A stretch of 64,000 bases of DNA from Agrobacterium vitis (GTDB lineage: Bacteria; Pseudomonadota; Alphaproteobacteria; Rhizobiales; Rhizobiaceae), in the NCBI RefSeq assembly GCF_014926405.1, contig NZ_JACXXJ020000005.1, forward strand, positions 2,919,001 to 2,983,000, written 5' to 3'. The notes under the pieces are model-generated. The model was not told the origin of the DNA and did not search any database. It was given only the letters and a program-made list of their open reading frames with translations. Every line of letters starts with the position of its first letter. Within the stretch, counting starts at the first letter, position 1. This document shows positions 1 through 8,360 of this stretch, piece by piece. The position numbers and the translations under genes are program-made.

Positions 1-264
1 GGCGTCGCGAATGCGCCGCCAATTGTCATATTCCTGAATGATTTCAACCGGCAATCCTGACCGTGTATACATCCAGGACGTGGCATAATCCGTGCTGGGG
101 CCAATGCGCAGATTGACCCTTGCCGATTTCAACGTCACGAAACGCGGCAGAGGCAGACCGCTCATGCCCTTGGTTGGACCTTGCGCGACGGCGGCGCCTG
201 CCCATATGACACAGAGAGCGGCGATGAAAGGAATGAGACAGGAGCGTTTGAACCCGTTGGGCAT
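1..264 (-). CDS. SH3-domain secreted protein, partial (3' end outside window)
   Basis: The first 88 codons are present and the C-terminus runs off the left edge. It starts at an ATG (264) with the peptide MPNGFKRSC, followed by a hydrophobic stretch ending near AAVAQG, which looks like a Sec signal peptide. The mature part contains LKSARVNLRIGPSTDYATSW, the typical opening of a bacterial SH3 (SH3b) domain (VNLRxGPS). The likely role is a periplasmic, possibly peptidoglycan-associated protein. It is divergent from the dehydrogenase at 553, and the 288-bp gap must hold both promoters. Family call good, function unknown. Confidence 0.7.
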   Translation of the reverse strand, partial: MPNGFKRSCLIPFIAALCVIWAGAAVAQGPTKGMSGLPLPRFVTLKSARVNLRIGPSTDYATSWMYTRSGLPVEIIQEYDNWRRIRDA

Positions 265-552
265 GGCATTTCCGTTGATCGATCGATAAAACGAAACCCG
301 AAGCCCCCGCCAGCGGTTCCGTCGCTTGTATGTGATCCTTAACGGCGAAGATATAATTGTCTTCCCGAACAGGTTTGATAGAAATAAGCCGGACTGCGCA
401 ATATCTCTCTCGACCATAATGGCTCGAGAATAATAGTGCGGAGCTGGCGAAACCTCTTGAAACATCCGTCCCGCGCCAGCGACGCGCGACGACTGGCCGG
501 AATCATCGCCTGTGTTGGTTAAGGACCTGTTTACAAAGCATCGAAAGTCTTC

Positions 553-1557
553 ATGACCCAGCGGAAAAAGACCAAGGTTTACATCACGCGCAAACTGCCG
601 GACGCAGTGGAAACCCGCATGCGGGAATTGTTCGAGGCAGAGTTGAACATTGACGACACGCCGCGCAGCCGGGACGCCCTGATGGATGCGGTGAAAACCT
701 GTGATGTTCTGGTGCCGACCGTGACCGACCGAATCGATGCCGGATTGATCGAGGCGGCTGGCCCGCAACTGAAACTGATTGCCAGTTTTTCCAACGGCAC
801 CGACCATATCGATGTCGATGCCGCGGCCCGCAAGGGCATTACCGTGACCAATACGCCGAATGTGCTGAGCGAAGATACCGCCGACATGACCATGGCGCTG
901 ATTCTCGCCGGCCCACGGCGCCTGGCGGAAGGCTCGCGCATTCTGACCGACCAGCCCGGCGAATGGGCCGGATGGTCGCCGACCTGGATGCTGGGACGGC
1001 GGATCTGGGGCAAGCGGATCGGCATTGTCGGCATGGGCCGGATCGGCACCGCGGTCGCCAGGCGGGCCAAGGCGTTCGGACTTGCTATCCACTATCACAA
1101 CCGCAAACGGGTCAGCCCGCAGACGGAAGATGAGCTGGAGGCAACCTATTGGGACAGTCTGGACCAGATGCTGGCGCGGGTCGACATCGTCTCGGTCAAT
1201 TGTCCATCCACACCGGCCACCTACCATCTGCTTTCGGCCCGGCGCTTGGCGCTGATGCAACCAACCAGCTATATCGTCAATACCGCCCGGGGCGGCATTA
1301 TCGACGAGAGTGCCCTCATTCAATGCATCCGTGACGGCAAGATCGCGGGCGCAGGTCTGGATGTGTTCGAGAATGAACCGGCGGTCAATCCGAAGCTGCT
1401 GAAGCTGGCGGAAGACGGCAAGGTCGTGTTGCTGCCGCATATGGGATCGGCGACGATTGAAGGCCGGATCGATATGGGTGACAAGGTGATCATCAATATC
1501 CGCACCTATTTCGATGGCCACAGGCCACCGAACCGGGTTTTGCCGGGGCGCGACTGA
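553..1557 (+). CDS. D-2-hydroxyacid dehydrogenase (D-glycerate/glyoxylate reductase type)
   Basis: 334 aa, usual length for the family. These NAD(P)-dependent cytosolic enzymes interconvert 2-keto acids and D-2-hydroxy acids (glyoxylate/glycolate, hydroxypyruvate/glycerate). The Rossmann motif GIVGMGRIGTAVARR lies near residues 157-171. The substrate-loop segment SNGTDHIDVDAA, the NTARGGIIDE segment with the conserved Arg, and the C-terminal LLPHMGSAT with the catalytic His are all present. The start ATG follows a run of non-coding DNA and begins MTQRKKTKVYITR. A hairpin terminator follows at 1601. Exact substrate is inferred. A distant paralogue is at 62985. Confidence 0.9.
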   Translation: MTQRKKTKVYITRKLPDAVETRMRELFEAELNIDDTPRSRDALMDAVKTCDVLVPTVTDRIDAGLIEAAGPQLKLIASFSNGTDHIDVDAAARKGITVTNTPNVLSEDTADMTMALILAGPRRLAEGSRILTDQPGEWAGWSPTWMLGRRIWGKRIGIVGMGRIGTAVARRAKAFGLAIHYHNRKRVSPQTEDELEATYWDSLDQMLARVDIVSVNCPSTPATYHLLSARRLALMQPTSYIVNTARGGIIDESALIQCIRDGKIAGAGLDVFENEPAVNPKLLKLAEDGKVVLLPHMGSATIEGRIDMGDKVIINIRTYFDGHRPPNRVLPGRD

Positions 1558-1600
1558 TCACAGATGCTTTCATAAAAGGCTTGAGATAGTCGAAACCGAA

Positions 1601-1633
1601 ATACGAACAGCCATGTTCAATGGCTGTTCGTAT
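1601..1633. terminator. Hairpin between convergent genes
   Basis: A perfect 13-bp inverted repeat (ATACGAACAGCCA with its complement) with a 7-nt loop sits in the 79-bp gap between the convergent genes ending at 1557 and 1637. It has no long T-run, so it may act as a weak bidirectional terminator or as an mRNA 3' stabiliser. Confidence 0.6.
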
Positions 1634-1636
1634 CAA

Positions 1637-2113
1637 TCAGACGAGTGGCTTTTCCATCAGAACGAACGTCGCCCGGTCATAACCGGGATGGCTTTTTTCC
1701 CCGACAACATGGAAGCCCCATTTTTCGAAGCGCTTGTGATTGTTATCAAGCTCGATACGGGTTTCCAATTGCAAGTGCCTGACACCACAGGCATGAGCAA
1801 CACCTTCTGCCGCTTTCAGCATGGCGCGGCCAATCCCTTGCCCTTGAAGGCCCGGAAGAACGGCGACTTTGCCGACATAGAGCCTGTCTGCCTCGCTCTG
1901 GCGGCAGAACAGACAGCCGACCAGCTTGCCATCGATCAGGGCGGCATAACCGATTTCCTCATGCGCCTTGGCTTTCAGGGCTTCCGCCGTCAGCTTCAAC
2001 GCCGAAGACGGCGGATCGATCAGCGGATGCATGTAGTCGAAAGCTTCCAGCACCAGGGCCAGAAGATCATCCCAATTTTCAAAATGCTCGTCGATCTGAA
2101 TGATCTCGACCAT
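1637..2113 (-). CDS. GNAT-family N-acetyltransferase
   Basis: 158 aa. It has a GNAT fold: motif A appears as VGKVAVLPGLQGQGIGRAML around residues 80-100, where Q/RxxGxG binds the pyrophosphate of acetyl-CoA. Motif B follows as LQLETRIELDNNHKRFEKWGFHVVGE. The acceptor substrate cannot be read from the sequence. It lies 42 bp downstream of the moeB-like gene on the same strand and may be co-transcribed with recF-moeB. Confidence 0.85.
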   Translation of the reverse strand: MVEIIQIDEHFENWDDLLALVLEAFDYMHPLIDPPSSALKLTAEALKAKAHEEIGYAALIDGKLVGCLFCRQSEADRLYVGKVAVLPGLQGQGIGRAMLKAAEGVAHACGVRHLQLETRIELDNNHKRFEKWGFHVVGEKSHPGYDRATFVLMEKPLV

Positions 2114-2155
2114 GGTCAGCCTTTCCTGTTCCTGTCATCGCTCTGGCCTGTTTTG

Positions 2156-2941
2156 TCATGGCGCGGACCTGTTGCTGTCACGACGCCGGTAGCGCACCGT
2201 GTCGAACCGAGCGGACAGGGCATCATACATTAGCAGACGTCCTACTAACGGTTCCCCAATGCCGGTAATAAGTTTGATCGCTTCCATGGCCATCAAGGTG
2301 CCGATCACCCCGGTCAGCGCACCGATAATGCCGGTCTCGGCGCAGGTGGGAATGAGACCGGCAGGCGGCTTTTCCGGAAAAAGATCGCGGTAACCAGGAT
2401 AGAGCACCCCATCCGGTCCAGTCTCATAGGGTTTCAGCACTGTCAGCGAGCCTTCAAAACGCCCCACAGCACCCGTCACCAATGGGCGGCAATGCTGTTG
2501 TCCGGCATCGGCGGCGGCATAGCGGCTGTCGAAATTGTCCGAACCGTCGATCAGCAGATCGAACCGGGGCAGATGCGTTGCCGCAAAATCCGCATCGAAG
2601 CGCTGCTCGAACCGCATCACCCGCACATGTGGATTGAGCCTGGCAATGGCCTTTGCCGCGCTCTCCGTCTTCAGATCGTTCAGCGTGCCGCTGTCATGGA
2701 TCACCTGCCGTTGCAGGTTGGAGAGCGAGACGTGGTCGTCATCGGCAATACCCAGCGTGCCGATACCGGCTGCGGCCAGATATTGCAGCACGGGCGCACC
2801 AAGCCCGCCTGCGCCAATCACCAGCACGCGGGCGGCTTTCAGCTTCTGCTGGCCTGCCCCGCCGATTTCCGGCAACAGGATGTGGCGTTGATAACGCTGG
2901 ATTTCTTCGGGTGAAAGCGGCTCCATGGCCTGTTGTCGCAT
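2156..2941 (-). CDS. moeB: MoeB/ThiF/HesA-family adenylyltransferase
   Basis: Adenylates the C-terminus of a small ubiquitin-like sulfur carrier (MoaD or ThiS) in molybdopterin or thiamin synthesis. The N-terminal LSPEEIQRYQRHILLPEIG and the nucleotide loop VIGAGGLGAPVLQYLAAAG are family hallmarks. DDDHVSLSNLQRQ and the active-site Cys in PTCAETG are also present. ATG 2941 is preferred because GGAAAG lies 7 nt upstream; a GTG at 2965 overlapping the recF stop (GTGA) and an ATG at 2926 are alternatives. The two CxxC zinc pairs of classic MoeB are absent: the first is replaced by LYPGYRD and the tail ends RRRDSNRSAP. MoeB versus ThiF cannot be settled here. Confidence 0.85.
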   Translation of the reverse strand: MRQQAMEPLSPEEIQRYQRHILLPEIGGAGQQKLKAARVLVIGAGGLGAPVLQYLAAAGIGTLGIADDDHVSLSNLQRQVIHDSGTLNDLKTESAAKAIARLNPHVRVMRFEQRFDADFAATHLPRFDLLIDGSDNFDSRYAAADAGQQHCRPLVTGAVGRFEGSLTVLKPYETGPDGVLYPGYRDLFPEKPPAGLIPTCAETGIIGALTGVIGTLMAMEAIKLITGIGEPLVGRLLMYDALSARFDTVRYRRRDSNRSAP

Positions 2942-2961
2942 GTCTTTGGCTTTCCGAACAG

Positions 2962-4086
2962 TCACAATGACAGATGGCCGTCATCCACTGTGACGAATTG
3001 TGCCCGATCGCCCAGACTTGCAAACATCTGCGCATCGGTGCCGGTCATGAAGGCCTGGCCGCCAAGCACATCGATCCGGTCGAACAGGGCAGCGCGGCGG
3101 CCCTCGTCGAGATGGGCGGCAATTTCATCCAAAAGCAGGATCGGCGCAAAGCCGGTCATCGTCGCCACCAGTTCGGCATGGGCAAGAATCAGGCCGATCA
3201 GCAGAGCCTTCTGCTCGCCGGTCGAGCAACGCTCGGCTTCCATGTCCTTTTCCCGGTGACGGACCAGAAGATCGCTGCGATGCGGCCCCTCCAGCGTGCG
3301 GCCTGCCGCTGCATCCCTGCCCCTGGAACCGGCCAGACTGTCGCGATAGGTGTCTTCGAGATCGATAGCCACCGTGCCTGCATGGTCATCCATGAAGCCC
3401 GACAGCATCAGGTCTGCCCCCGGAAAAGTTTCAGGCTCCCGTCGCTGCTCGATAAGAGCGGCCAGCAACCGCATCATTTCCTGACGGGCGAGCGCCATGG
3501 CAATGCCGAGCGCCGCCATCTGCTGCTCGATCCCGGCAAGCCAGCTGGCATCAAAACGACCTTCGGAGAGCAGTTTGTTGCGGCTGCGCATGGCGCGCTC
3601 AAAGTCGCTGGCGCGACGGCCATGCTGTGGATCGATCGACAGGACCAGCCGATCCAGAAACCGGCGCCGCTCGGAAGAGGAGCCGGTAAAGAGACCGTCC
3701 ATGGCGGGCGTCAGCCACAGGACGCGCAGATGATCGGTCAATTCATCGACGGAGCGCACCGAGGCGCCATTGATGCGCAGACGCCGCACCGCCGTCTCGT
3801 CCAGAACCTCCGAACCGGTGCCAAGCTCCACGTCTCCGGCCATGCCCTCCAGGCTGGCAAAAATCGAAAATCCGCTTGCCGCACCGGCCCGCGCCACATC
3901 GGACAGCACCGCCCGGCGCAGCCCGCGCCCCGGCGACAGAAAGGAAACCGCTTCCATCAAATTGGTCTTGCCGGAACCATTATTGCCGGTCAGCACCACA
4001 TGGCGGCCATCGAGCCGCAAGGAGGCGGAGCCGTAATTGCGGAAATCTGTCAGCTGCAGCCGGTTGATGAAGGTTTTTTCAGCCAT
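2962..4086 (-). CDS. recF: DNA replication/repair protein RecF
   Basis: 374 aa from ATG 4086 (an upstream TTG at 4101 is in frame but less likely). An SMC-like ATPase that helps load RecA at gaps through RecFOR. Evidence: N-terminal INRLQLTDFRNY, Walker A GNNGSGKT at residues 34-41, ABC-like signature STGEQK near 290, and Walker B LLLDEIAAHLD near 320. Length is normal. It is divergent from slyX and upstream of the moeB-like gene, with no dnaN or gyrB next to it. Confidence 0.95.
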   Translation of the reverse strand: MAEKTFINRLQLTDFRNYGSASLRLDGRHVVLTGNNGSGKTNLMEAVSFLSPGRGLRRAVLSDVARAGAASGFSIFASLEGMAGDVELGTGSEVLDETAVRRLRINGASVRSVDELTDHLRVLWLTPAMDGLFTGSSSERRRFLDRLVLSIDPQHGRRASDFERAMRSRNKLLSEGRFDASWLAGIEQQMAALGIAMALARQEMMRLLAALIEQRREPETFPGADLMLSGFMDDHAGTVAIDLEDTYRDSLAGSRGRDAAAGRTLEGPHRSDLLVRHREKDMEAERCSTGEQKALLIGLILAHAELVATMTGFAPILLLDEIAAHLDEGRRAALFDRIDVLGGQAFMTGTDAQMFASLGDRAQFVTVDDGHLSL

Positions 4087-4201
4087 ACATTCCCATATCA
4101 AATCGTCTCACGGGACAAAGCTGTAGTGTCATATGTAAGACACGAAAAAAGCTGTATCATTTTATTGTCCGCATCAAGCCCAAAGCAATTCCGTTTCAGG
4201 C

Positions 4202-4214
4202 AATTATGCAGTAG
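4202..4214. repeat. Half-copy of the CTGCATAATT palindromic element
   Basis: AATTATGCAGTAG in the recF/slyX intergenic region matches the outer arm of the palindromes at 47464-47517 and 47901-47958. Only one arm is clear here, so this is probably a degenerate copy. Confidence 0.4.
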
Positions 4215-4248
4215 CTCGTCCTGACGAAGACAATGGCAGGAGTACAGC

Positions 4249-4473
4249 ATGGCTAGCGCGAAAGACGCCGACGCAGAAGACCGCCTGATCCGGCTTGAGG
4301 AAACGGTTGCCTATCAGGCCAAGACCATCGAAGAGCTTTCAGATCAGTTGACCGAGCAGTGGAAAGTGGTGGAGCAGACGCGGGCCAAGCTTGATCGGCT
4401 GACGGAACGGTTTCTCAGCCTCGAAGACCAAGCAGCGGACAGTGTACCGATCACCAAGCCTCCACATTATTGA
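4249..4473 (+). CDS. slyX: SlyX-family protein
   Basis: 74 aa, the normal length for SlyX. It is an almost fully helical, coiled-coil protein: heptad-like spacing runs from EDRLIRLEETVAYQAKTIEEL to about residue 60. The tail ends PITKPPHY; the terminal PPHY is a SlyX hallmark. Function is unknown in any organism. GGAGT lies about 9 nt before the ATG. A terminator hairpin follows immediately. Confidence 0.9.
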   Translation: MASAKDADAEDRLIRLEETVAYQAKTIEELSDQLTEQWKVVEQTRAKLDRLTERFLSLEDQAADSVPITKPPHY

Positions 4474-4477
4474 CCGT

Positions 4478-4512
4478 GGAAAAGGCCGATGCGAAGCGCA
4501 CCGGCCTTTTTT
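4478..4512. terminator. Bidirectional rho-independent terminator (slyX / dnaJ)
   Basis: AAAAGGCCG and CGGCCTTTTTT flank a GC-rich loop (gcgaagcgc can pair further). T-runs occur on both strands. It sits between the convergent slyX stop (4473) and dnaJ stop (4515), so it probably serves both. Confidence 0.85.
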
Positions 4513-4514
4513 CA

Positions 4515-5657
4515 TCAACCCTCGAAGAACTCTTTCATCCGGGCGAAAAATCCAGTCGATTCTGGATTGTTCTCCTTGGACGAGATCTGGTCGAATTCCT
4601 GCAGCAACTCGCGTTGGCGCTTGGTGAGCTTCTGCGGCGTCTCGATCTGGATCTGTATGTAGAGATCACCCATCTGCGCCGAGCGCAGCACCGGCATGCC
4701 CTTGCCCTTCAAACGGAACTGCTTGCCGGGTTGCGTACCTTCCGGCACGGTGACCCGCGACTTGGTTCCATCCAGCGTGGTCACGTCGAACGTGCCGCCG
4801 AGTGCAGCGGTTGTCATCGAGATCGGCACGGAGCAGTAGAGATCGGCACCTTCGCGCTGGAAGAACTGGTGCGGCTTGACCGACAGGAAAATATAGAGAT
4901 CGCCTGACGGCCCACCTCGCAAGCCCGCTTCGCCCTCGCCCTGAAGACGAATGCGTGTCCCATCCTCGATACCGGACGGAATGGAAACGGACAGCTGACG
5001 CTCTTCCGTGACGCGGCCCTGGCCATGGCATTTGCCGCAGGGATCGCTGATCGTCTGGCCCCGGCCCTGACAGGTCGGGCAGGTCCGCTCAATGGAAAAG
5101 AAGCCCTGGGCAGCCCGCACCCGTCCAGACCCCTGGCAGGTGGCGCAGGTGGTCGGCTTGGTGCCGGGCTTGGCGCCCGAACCGGAACAGACTTCGCAGG
5201 TAATCGAGGTCGGAACCCGGATTTGCGCCGTCTTGCCAGTAAAGGCTTCTTCCAGCGAAATTTCCATATTGTAGCGCAGGTCGGCACCACGTTCACGGCC
5301 GCCGGTGGAGCGTCCACGCGCGTTGCCGCCACGACCGCCGCCCATCATCTCGCCAAAGATGTCCTCGAAAATATCCGAGAATCCACCGCCGGCAAAACCA
5401 CCGCCGCCGCCAGCGCTGCCCATGCCACCCTGCTCAAAGGCAGCGTGGCCGAAACGGTCATAAGCGGCCCGTTTTTGCGGGTCCTTCAGCGTTTCATAGG
5501 CCTCGTTAATTTCCTTGAACTTCCGCTCGGATTCGGCATCACCAGGATTTTTGTCCGGGTGAAACTTCATCGCCAGCTTGCGGAAGGCGCTTTTCAGCTC
5601 TTTTTCATCTGCGGTTTTGGAGACACCGAGGGTCTCGTAGAAATCTGCTTTTGCCAT
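4515..5657 (-). CDS. dnaJ: Chaperone protein DnaJ
   Basis: 380 aa, full-length class I Hsp40, the co-chaperone that stimulates DnaK ATPase and delivers substrates. J domain at residues 1-70 with HPD at 33-35, then a Gly/Phe region ([17 protein letters not shown]), then four CxxCxGxG zinc motifs ([32 protein letters not shown]), then the C-terminal substrate domain. It lies downstream of dnaK with a 153-aa gene between them. Confidence 0.98.
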   Translation of the reverse strand: MAKADFYETLGVSKTADEKELKSAFRKLAMKFHPDKNPGDAESERKFKEINEAYETLKDPQKRAAYDRFGHAAFEQGGMGSAGGGGGFAGGGFSDIFEDIFGEMMGGGRGGNARGRSTGGRERGADLRYNMEISLEEAFTGKTAQIRVPTSITCEVCSGSGAKPGTKPTTCATCQGSGRVRAAQGFFSIERTCPTCQGRGQTISDPCGKCHGQGRVTEERQLSVSIPSGIEDGTRIRLQGEGEAGLRGGPSGDLYIFLSVKPHQFFQREGADLYCSVPISMTTAALGGTFDVTTLDGTKSRVTVPEGTQPGKQFRLKGKGMPVLRSAQMGDLYIQIQIETPQKLTKRQRELLQEFDQISSKENNPESTGFFARMKEFFEG

Positions 5658-5661
5658 CGTC

Positions 5662-6123
5662 CTACAAAGCTCTCAAAGCTTTTTCCACACCCGCGTGGTT
5701 GCTTGTCTTCTGTCCCACCTGCGCGTCGCAGGCAGACATGTCCCTGTTAAAATCTGCCGCCGCCTGGCGGGCATCATCCATCAGCATTTTTCGCGCCGCG
5801 CCCTTTTGCGTGACCGCCTCCGACAGCGACATGCCGGCAAAGCCCAAGGAGTGGGCCGCCAGATCGCAGGAAGAGACCTGCCCACCGGACTTCTTGCGCT
5901 TCAAGGCATCCTCGATCAGCGGACCGAGACCACCAACGGTTCGCCGCAAAAGCGCCGTATCCCGTTTGGCAATCGCCTGGAGGATAGACGCTTCGGCAGC
6001 ACTGACTTTCTGGTGAACATCGGCGCCCGCTGCCGCATGCGCGGCGAGGCACCCTGCCAAAGCAAACGCGGCTGGCCCGAAGGCCAGCCATCTCACAAAG
6101 GTATGACGCCGCGAATTCCGCAT
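5662..6123 (-). CDS. Hypothetical secreted protein between dnaK and dnaJ
   Basis: 153 aa. The ATG overlaps the dnaK stop by one base (TGATG), so it is probably translationally coupled to dnaK; the dnaJ start follows its stop after only 4 bp. The N-terminus [21 protein letters not shown] is a signal peptide with an LAGC lipobox (Cys24), followed by an alternative AHAAAGA signal peptidase I site. The rest is helical and charged with two further Cys (SSCDLA, SACDAQ). No known domain recognised. An exported protein inside a heat-shock operon is unusual. Confidence 0.8.
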   Translation of the reverse strand: MRNSRRHTFVRWLAFGPAAFALAGCLAAHAAAGADVHQKVSAAEASILQAIAKRDTALLRRTVGGLGPLIEDALKRKKSGGQVSSCDLAAHSLGFAGMSLSEAVTQKGAARKMLMDDARQAAADFNRDMSACDAQVGQKTSNHAGVEKALRAL

Positions 6124-8039
6124 CAAGCAGACTTCTTCGTGTTGTCGTCCTTCACTTCTTCATAGTCGGCATCGACGATGCCGTCATCATGGTGACCACT
6201 TGGCCCACCCTCGGCACCGCCTTCGGCCTGCTGGGACTCGTAGATCGCCTGACCAAGCTTCATGGACACTTCCATCAAGGTCTGGGTCTTGGTCTGAATG
6301 TCCTCGGCATTCGGTTCCGAGGTTTCAATCGAAGACTTCAGGGCAGCAATAGCATCCTCGATCGCCTTCCGGTCGTCTGCGGAGACCTTGTCGCCATAAT
6401 CCTTCACCGACTTCTCGGTGGAATGGATCAAGCTTTCAGCCTGGTTCTTGGCTTCGACCACAGCGCGACGATTCTTGTCGGCCTCAGCATTGGCTTCGGC
6501 GTCCTTGACCATCTTCTCAATATCAGCATCCGACAGACCACCGGAGGCCTGAATGCGGATCTGCTGTTCCTTGCCAGTGCCCTTGTCCTTGGCGGATACC
6601 TGCACAATACCGTTGGCGTCGATATCGAAGGTCACTTCGATCTGTGGAACGCCGCGGGGTGATGGTGGCAGACCAACCAGGTCGAACTGGCCGAGCAGCT
6701 TGTTGTCCTGCGCCATTTCGCGCTCGCCCTGCGATACGCGGATGGTCACGGCCTGCTGGTTGTCGTCAGCGGTCGAGAACACCTGGCTCTTCTTGGTCGG
6801 GATCGTCGTGTTACGGTCGATCAGACGAGTGAAGACACCGCCGAGGGTTTCAATGCCGAGCGACAGCGGGGTCACGTCGAGCAACAACACGTCCTTAACG
6901 TCGCCCTGCAGAACGCCAGCCTGAATGGCAGCACCCATGGCAACCACTTCGTCCGGGTTCACACCCTTGTGTGGTTCCTTGCCGAACAGCTGCTTCACAA
7001 CTTCCTGCACCTTTGGCATACGGCTCATGCCGCCAACCAGAACAACTTCATCAATGTCAGCGGCGGTGACGCCAGCGTCCTTGAGGGCTGCCTTGCACGG
7101 TGCAACAGTGCGCTGAACCAGATCGTCCACCAGGTTTTCAAACTTGGCGCGGGTCAGCTTCATGGTCAAATGCTTTGGACCAGAAGCGTCAGCCGTGATG
7201 AACGGCAGGTTGATTTCGGTCTGCTGCGACGAGGACAGTTCGATCTTGGCCTTTTCAGCGGCTTCCTTCAGGCGCTGCAGAGCGAGCTTGTCGTTCTTGA
7301 GCTCAATGCCCTGTTCCTTCTTGAACTCAGCAGCCAAATATTCAACCAGACGCATGTCAAAGTCTTCACCACCGAGGAAGGTGTCACCGTTGGTGGACTT
7401 CACTTCGAACACGCCATCACCGATTTCCAGAACGGAAATATCGAACGTACCACCGCCCAAGTCGTAAACGGCAATGGTCTTGCCTTCGGTCTTGTCGAGG
7501 CCATAAGCCAAGGCAGCAGCCGTTGGCTCGTTGATGATGCGCAGAACTTCGAGACCAGCGATGCGGCCTGCATCTTTGGTGGCCTGACGCTGAGCGTCAT
7601 TGAAGTAAGCGGGAACGGTGATAACGGCCTTTTCGACCTTTTCGCCGAGATAGGCTTCTGCGGTTTCCTTCATCTTCTGCAGGATCATCGCAGAAATCTG
7701 GGCAGGCGAATAGCCTTTGCCCTGAGCTTCGACCCAAGCATCACCATTGTCGCCCTTGATGATCGGAAACGGCACGAGGCCCTTGTCCTTTTCAACGGTC
7801 GGATCTTCGTAGCGGCGGCCAATCAGGCGCTTGACAGCGAAGAGCGTGTTGGTGGGGTTTGTCACCGCCTGGCGCTTGGCCGGCTGGCCGACAAGGCGCT
7901 CACCATCGTCCGAAAAAGCCACCATGGACGGCGTGGTCCGCGCGCCCTCTGAATTTTCAATGACCTTCGCATCCTTGCCGTCCATGACAGAAACGCAGGA
8001 ATTGGTCGTTCCAAGGTCGATACCGATTACTTTTGCCAT
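6123..8039 (-). CDS. dnaK: Chaperone protein DnaK (Hsp70)
   Basis: 638 aa, full length. ATP-driven cytosolic folding chaperone. The N-terminal [16 protein letters not shown] (ATP phosphate loop) is present, as are [13 protein letters not shown], the connect segment [17 protein letters not shown], the linker [16 protein letters not shown] and the acidic C-terminal [18 protein letters not shown] lies 7 nt before the ATG. An RpoH-type promoter lies about 110 bp upstream. It heads the operon dnaK-orf153-dnaJ. Confidence 0.99.
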   Translation of the reverse strand: MAKVIGIDLGTTNSCVSVMDGKDAKVIENSEGARTTPSMVAFSDDGERLVGQPAKRQAVTNPTNTLFAVKRLIGRRYEDPTVEKDKGLVPFPIIKGDNGDAWVEAQGKGYSPAQISAMILQKMKETAEAYLGEKVEKAVITVPAYFNDAQRQATKDAGRIAGLEVLRIINEPTAAALAYGLDKTEGKTIAVYDLGGGTFDISVLEIGDGVFEVKSTNGDTFLGGEDFDMRLVEYLAAEFKKEQGIELKNDKLALQRLKEAAEKAKIELSSSQQTEINLPFITADASGPKHLTMKLTRAKFENLVDDLVQRTVAPCKAALKDAGVTAADIDEVVLVGGMSRMPKVQEVVKQLFGKEPHKGVNPDEVVAMGAAIQAGVLQGDVKDVLLLDVTPLSLGIETLGGVFTRLIDRNTTIPTKKSQVFSTADDNQQAVTIRVSQGEREMAQDNKLLGQFDLVGLPPSPRGVPQIEVTFDIDANGIVQVSAKDKGTGKEQQIRIQASGGLSDADIEKMVKDAEANAEADKNRRAVVEAKNQAESLIHSTEKSVKDYGDKVSADDRKAIEDAIAALKSSIETSEPNAEDIQTKTQTLMEVSMKLGQAIYESQQAEGGAEGGPSGHHDDGIVDADYEEVKDDNTKKSA

Positions 8040-8150
8040 TTTATTCTCTCCTTGAAGCAGGCTGTCCGAACCCCGACAGGCATTCCAGTGACAGCCCCTC
8101 GACGTGGATTGTGGTCTACGGGATTGCGCAGCGACGCTGCCTTATGCGGG

Positions 8151-8181
8151 CTATATAAGAACCGAAATTTACGACTGCAAG
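8151..8181 (-). promoter_or_regulatory. RpoH (sigma-32) type promoter of dnaK
   Basis: On the minus strand, CTTG (8181-8178), 18 nt, then CTTATATAG (8159-8151). This closely matches the alphaproteobacterial heat-shock consensus CTTG-N17/18-CYTATNTNNG with one mismatch at the last base. The predicted transcript starts near 8144, giving a leader of about 105 nt. The rest of the 321-bp gap to the PBP stop (8040-8360) holds nothing else I can name. Confidence 0.75.
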
Positions 8182-8360
8182 GCACCAAATTCACACCAAC
8201 CACCAAGTTTACGCATTTCCCGCAAAACAAGGTATTGCGGATGGTGCCAAGGTGAACAAGCCATACAACCGGGAGCCAAATCCCATCAGATGTGGCAGGC
8301 ATTGCTTGCCTGGAGCCTACGGCACGATCAAGGCGTCATAGCACATATAAAATCCAGCCG

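Noticed and set aside
92..289. 65-codon plus-strand frame at the window start
   Set aside because: It is antisense to the SH3-domain protein, which has a signal peptide and recognisable motif.
2974..4224. Long plus-strand open frame (416 codons) opposite recF
   Set aside because: It mirrors a clear recF gene and its translation has no domain, odd composition and no ribosome site. Similar long frames opposite dnaK (6969-7952), the PBP gene (8886-10199) and deoA (39160-40311) were rejected for the same reason.
8040..8143. ROSE-type RNA thermometer in the dnaK leader
   Set aside because: The leader does not show the conserved UYGCU/anti-SD hairpin, and the RpoH promoter is enough to explain heat control.
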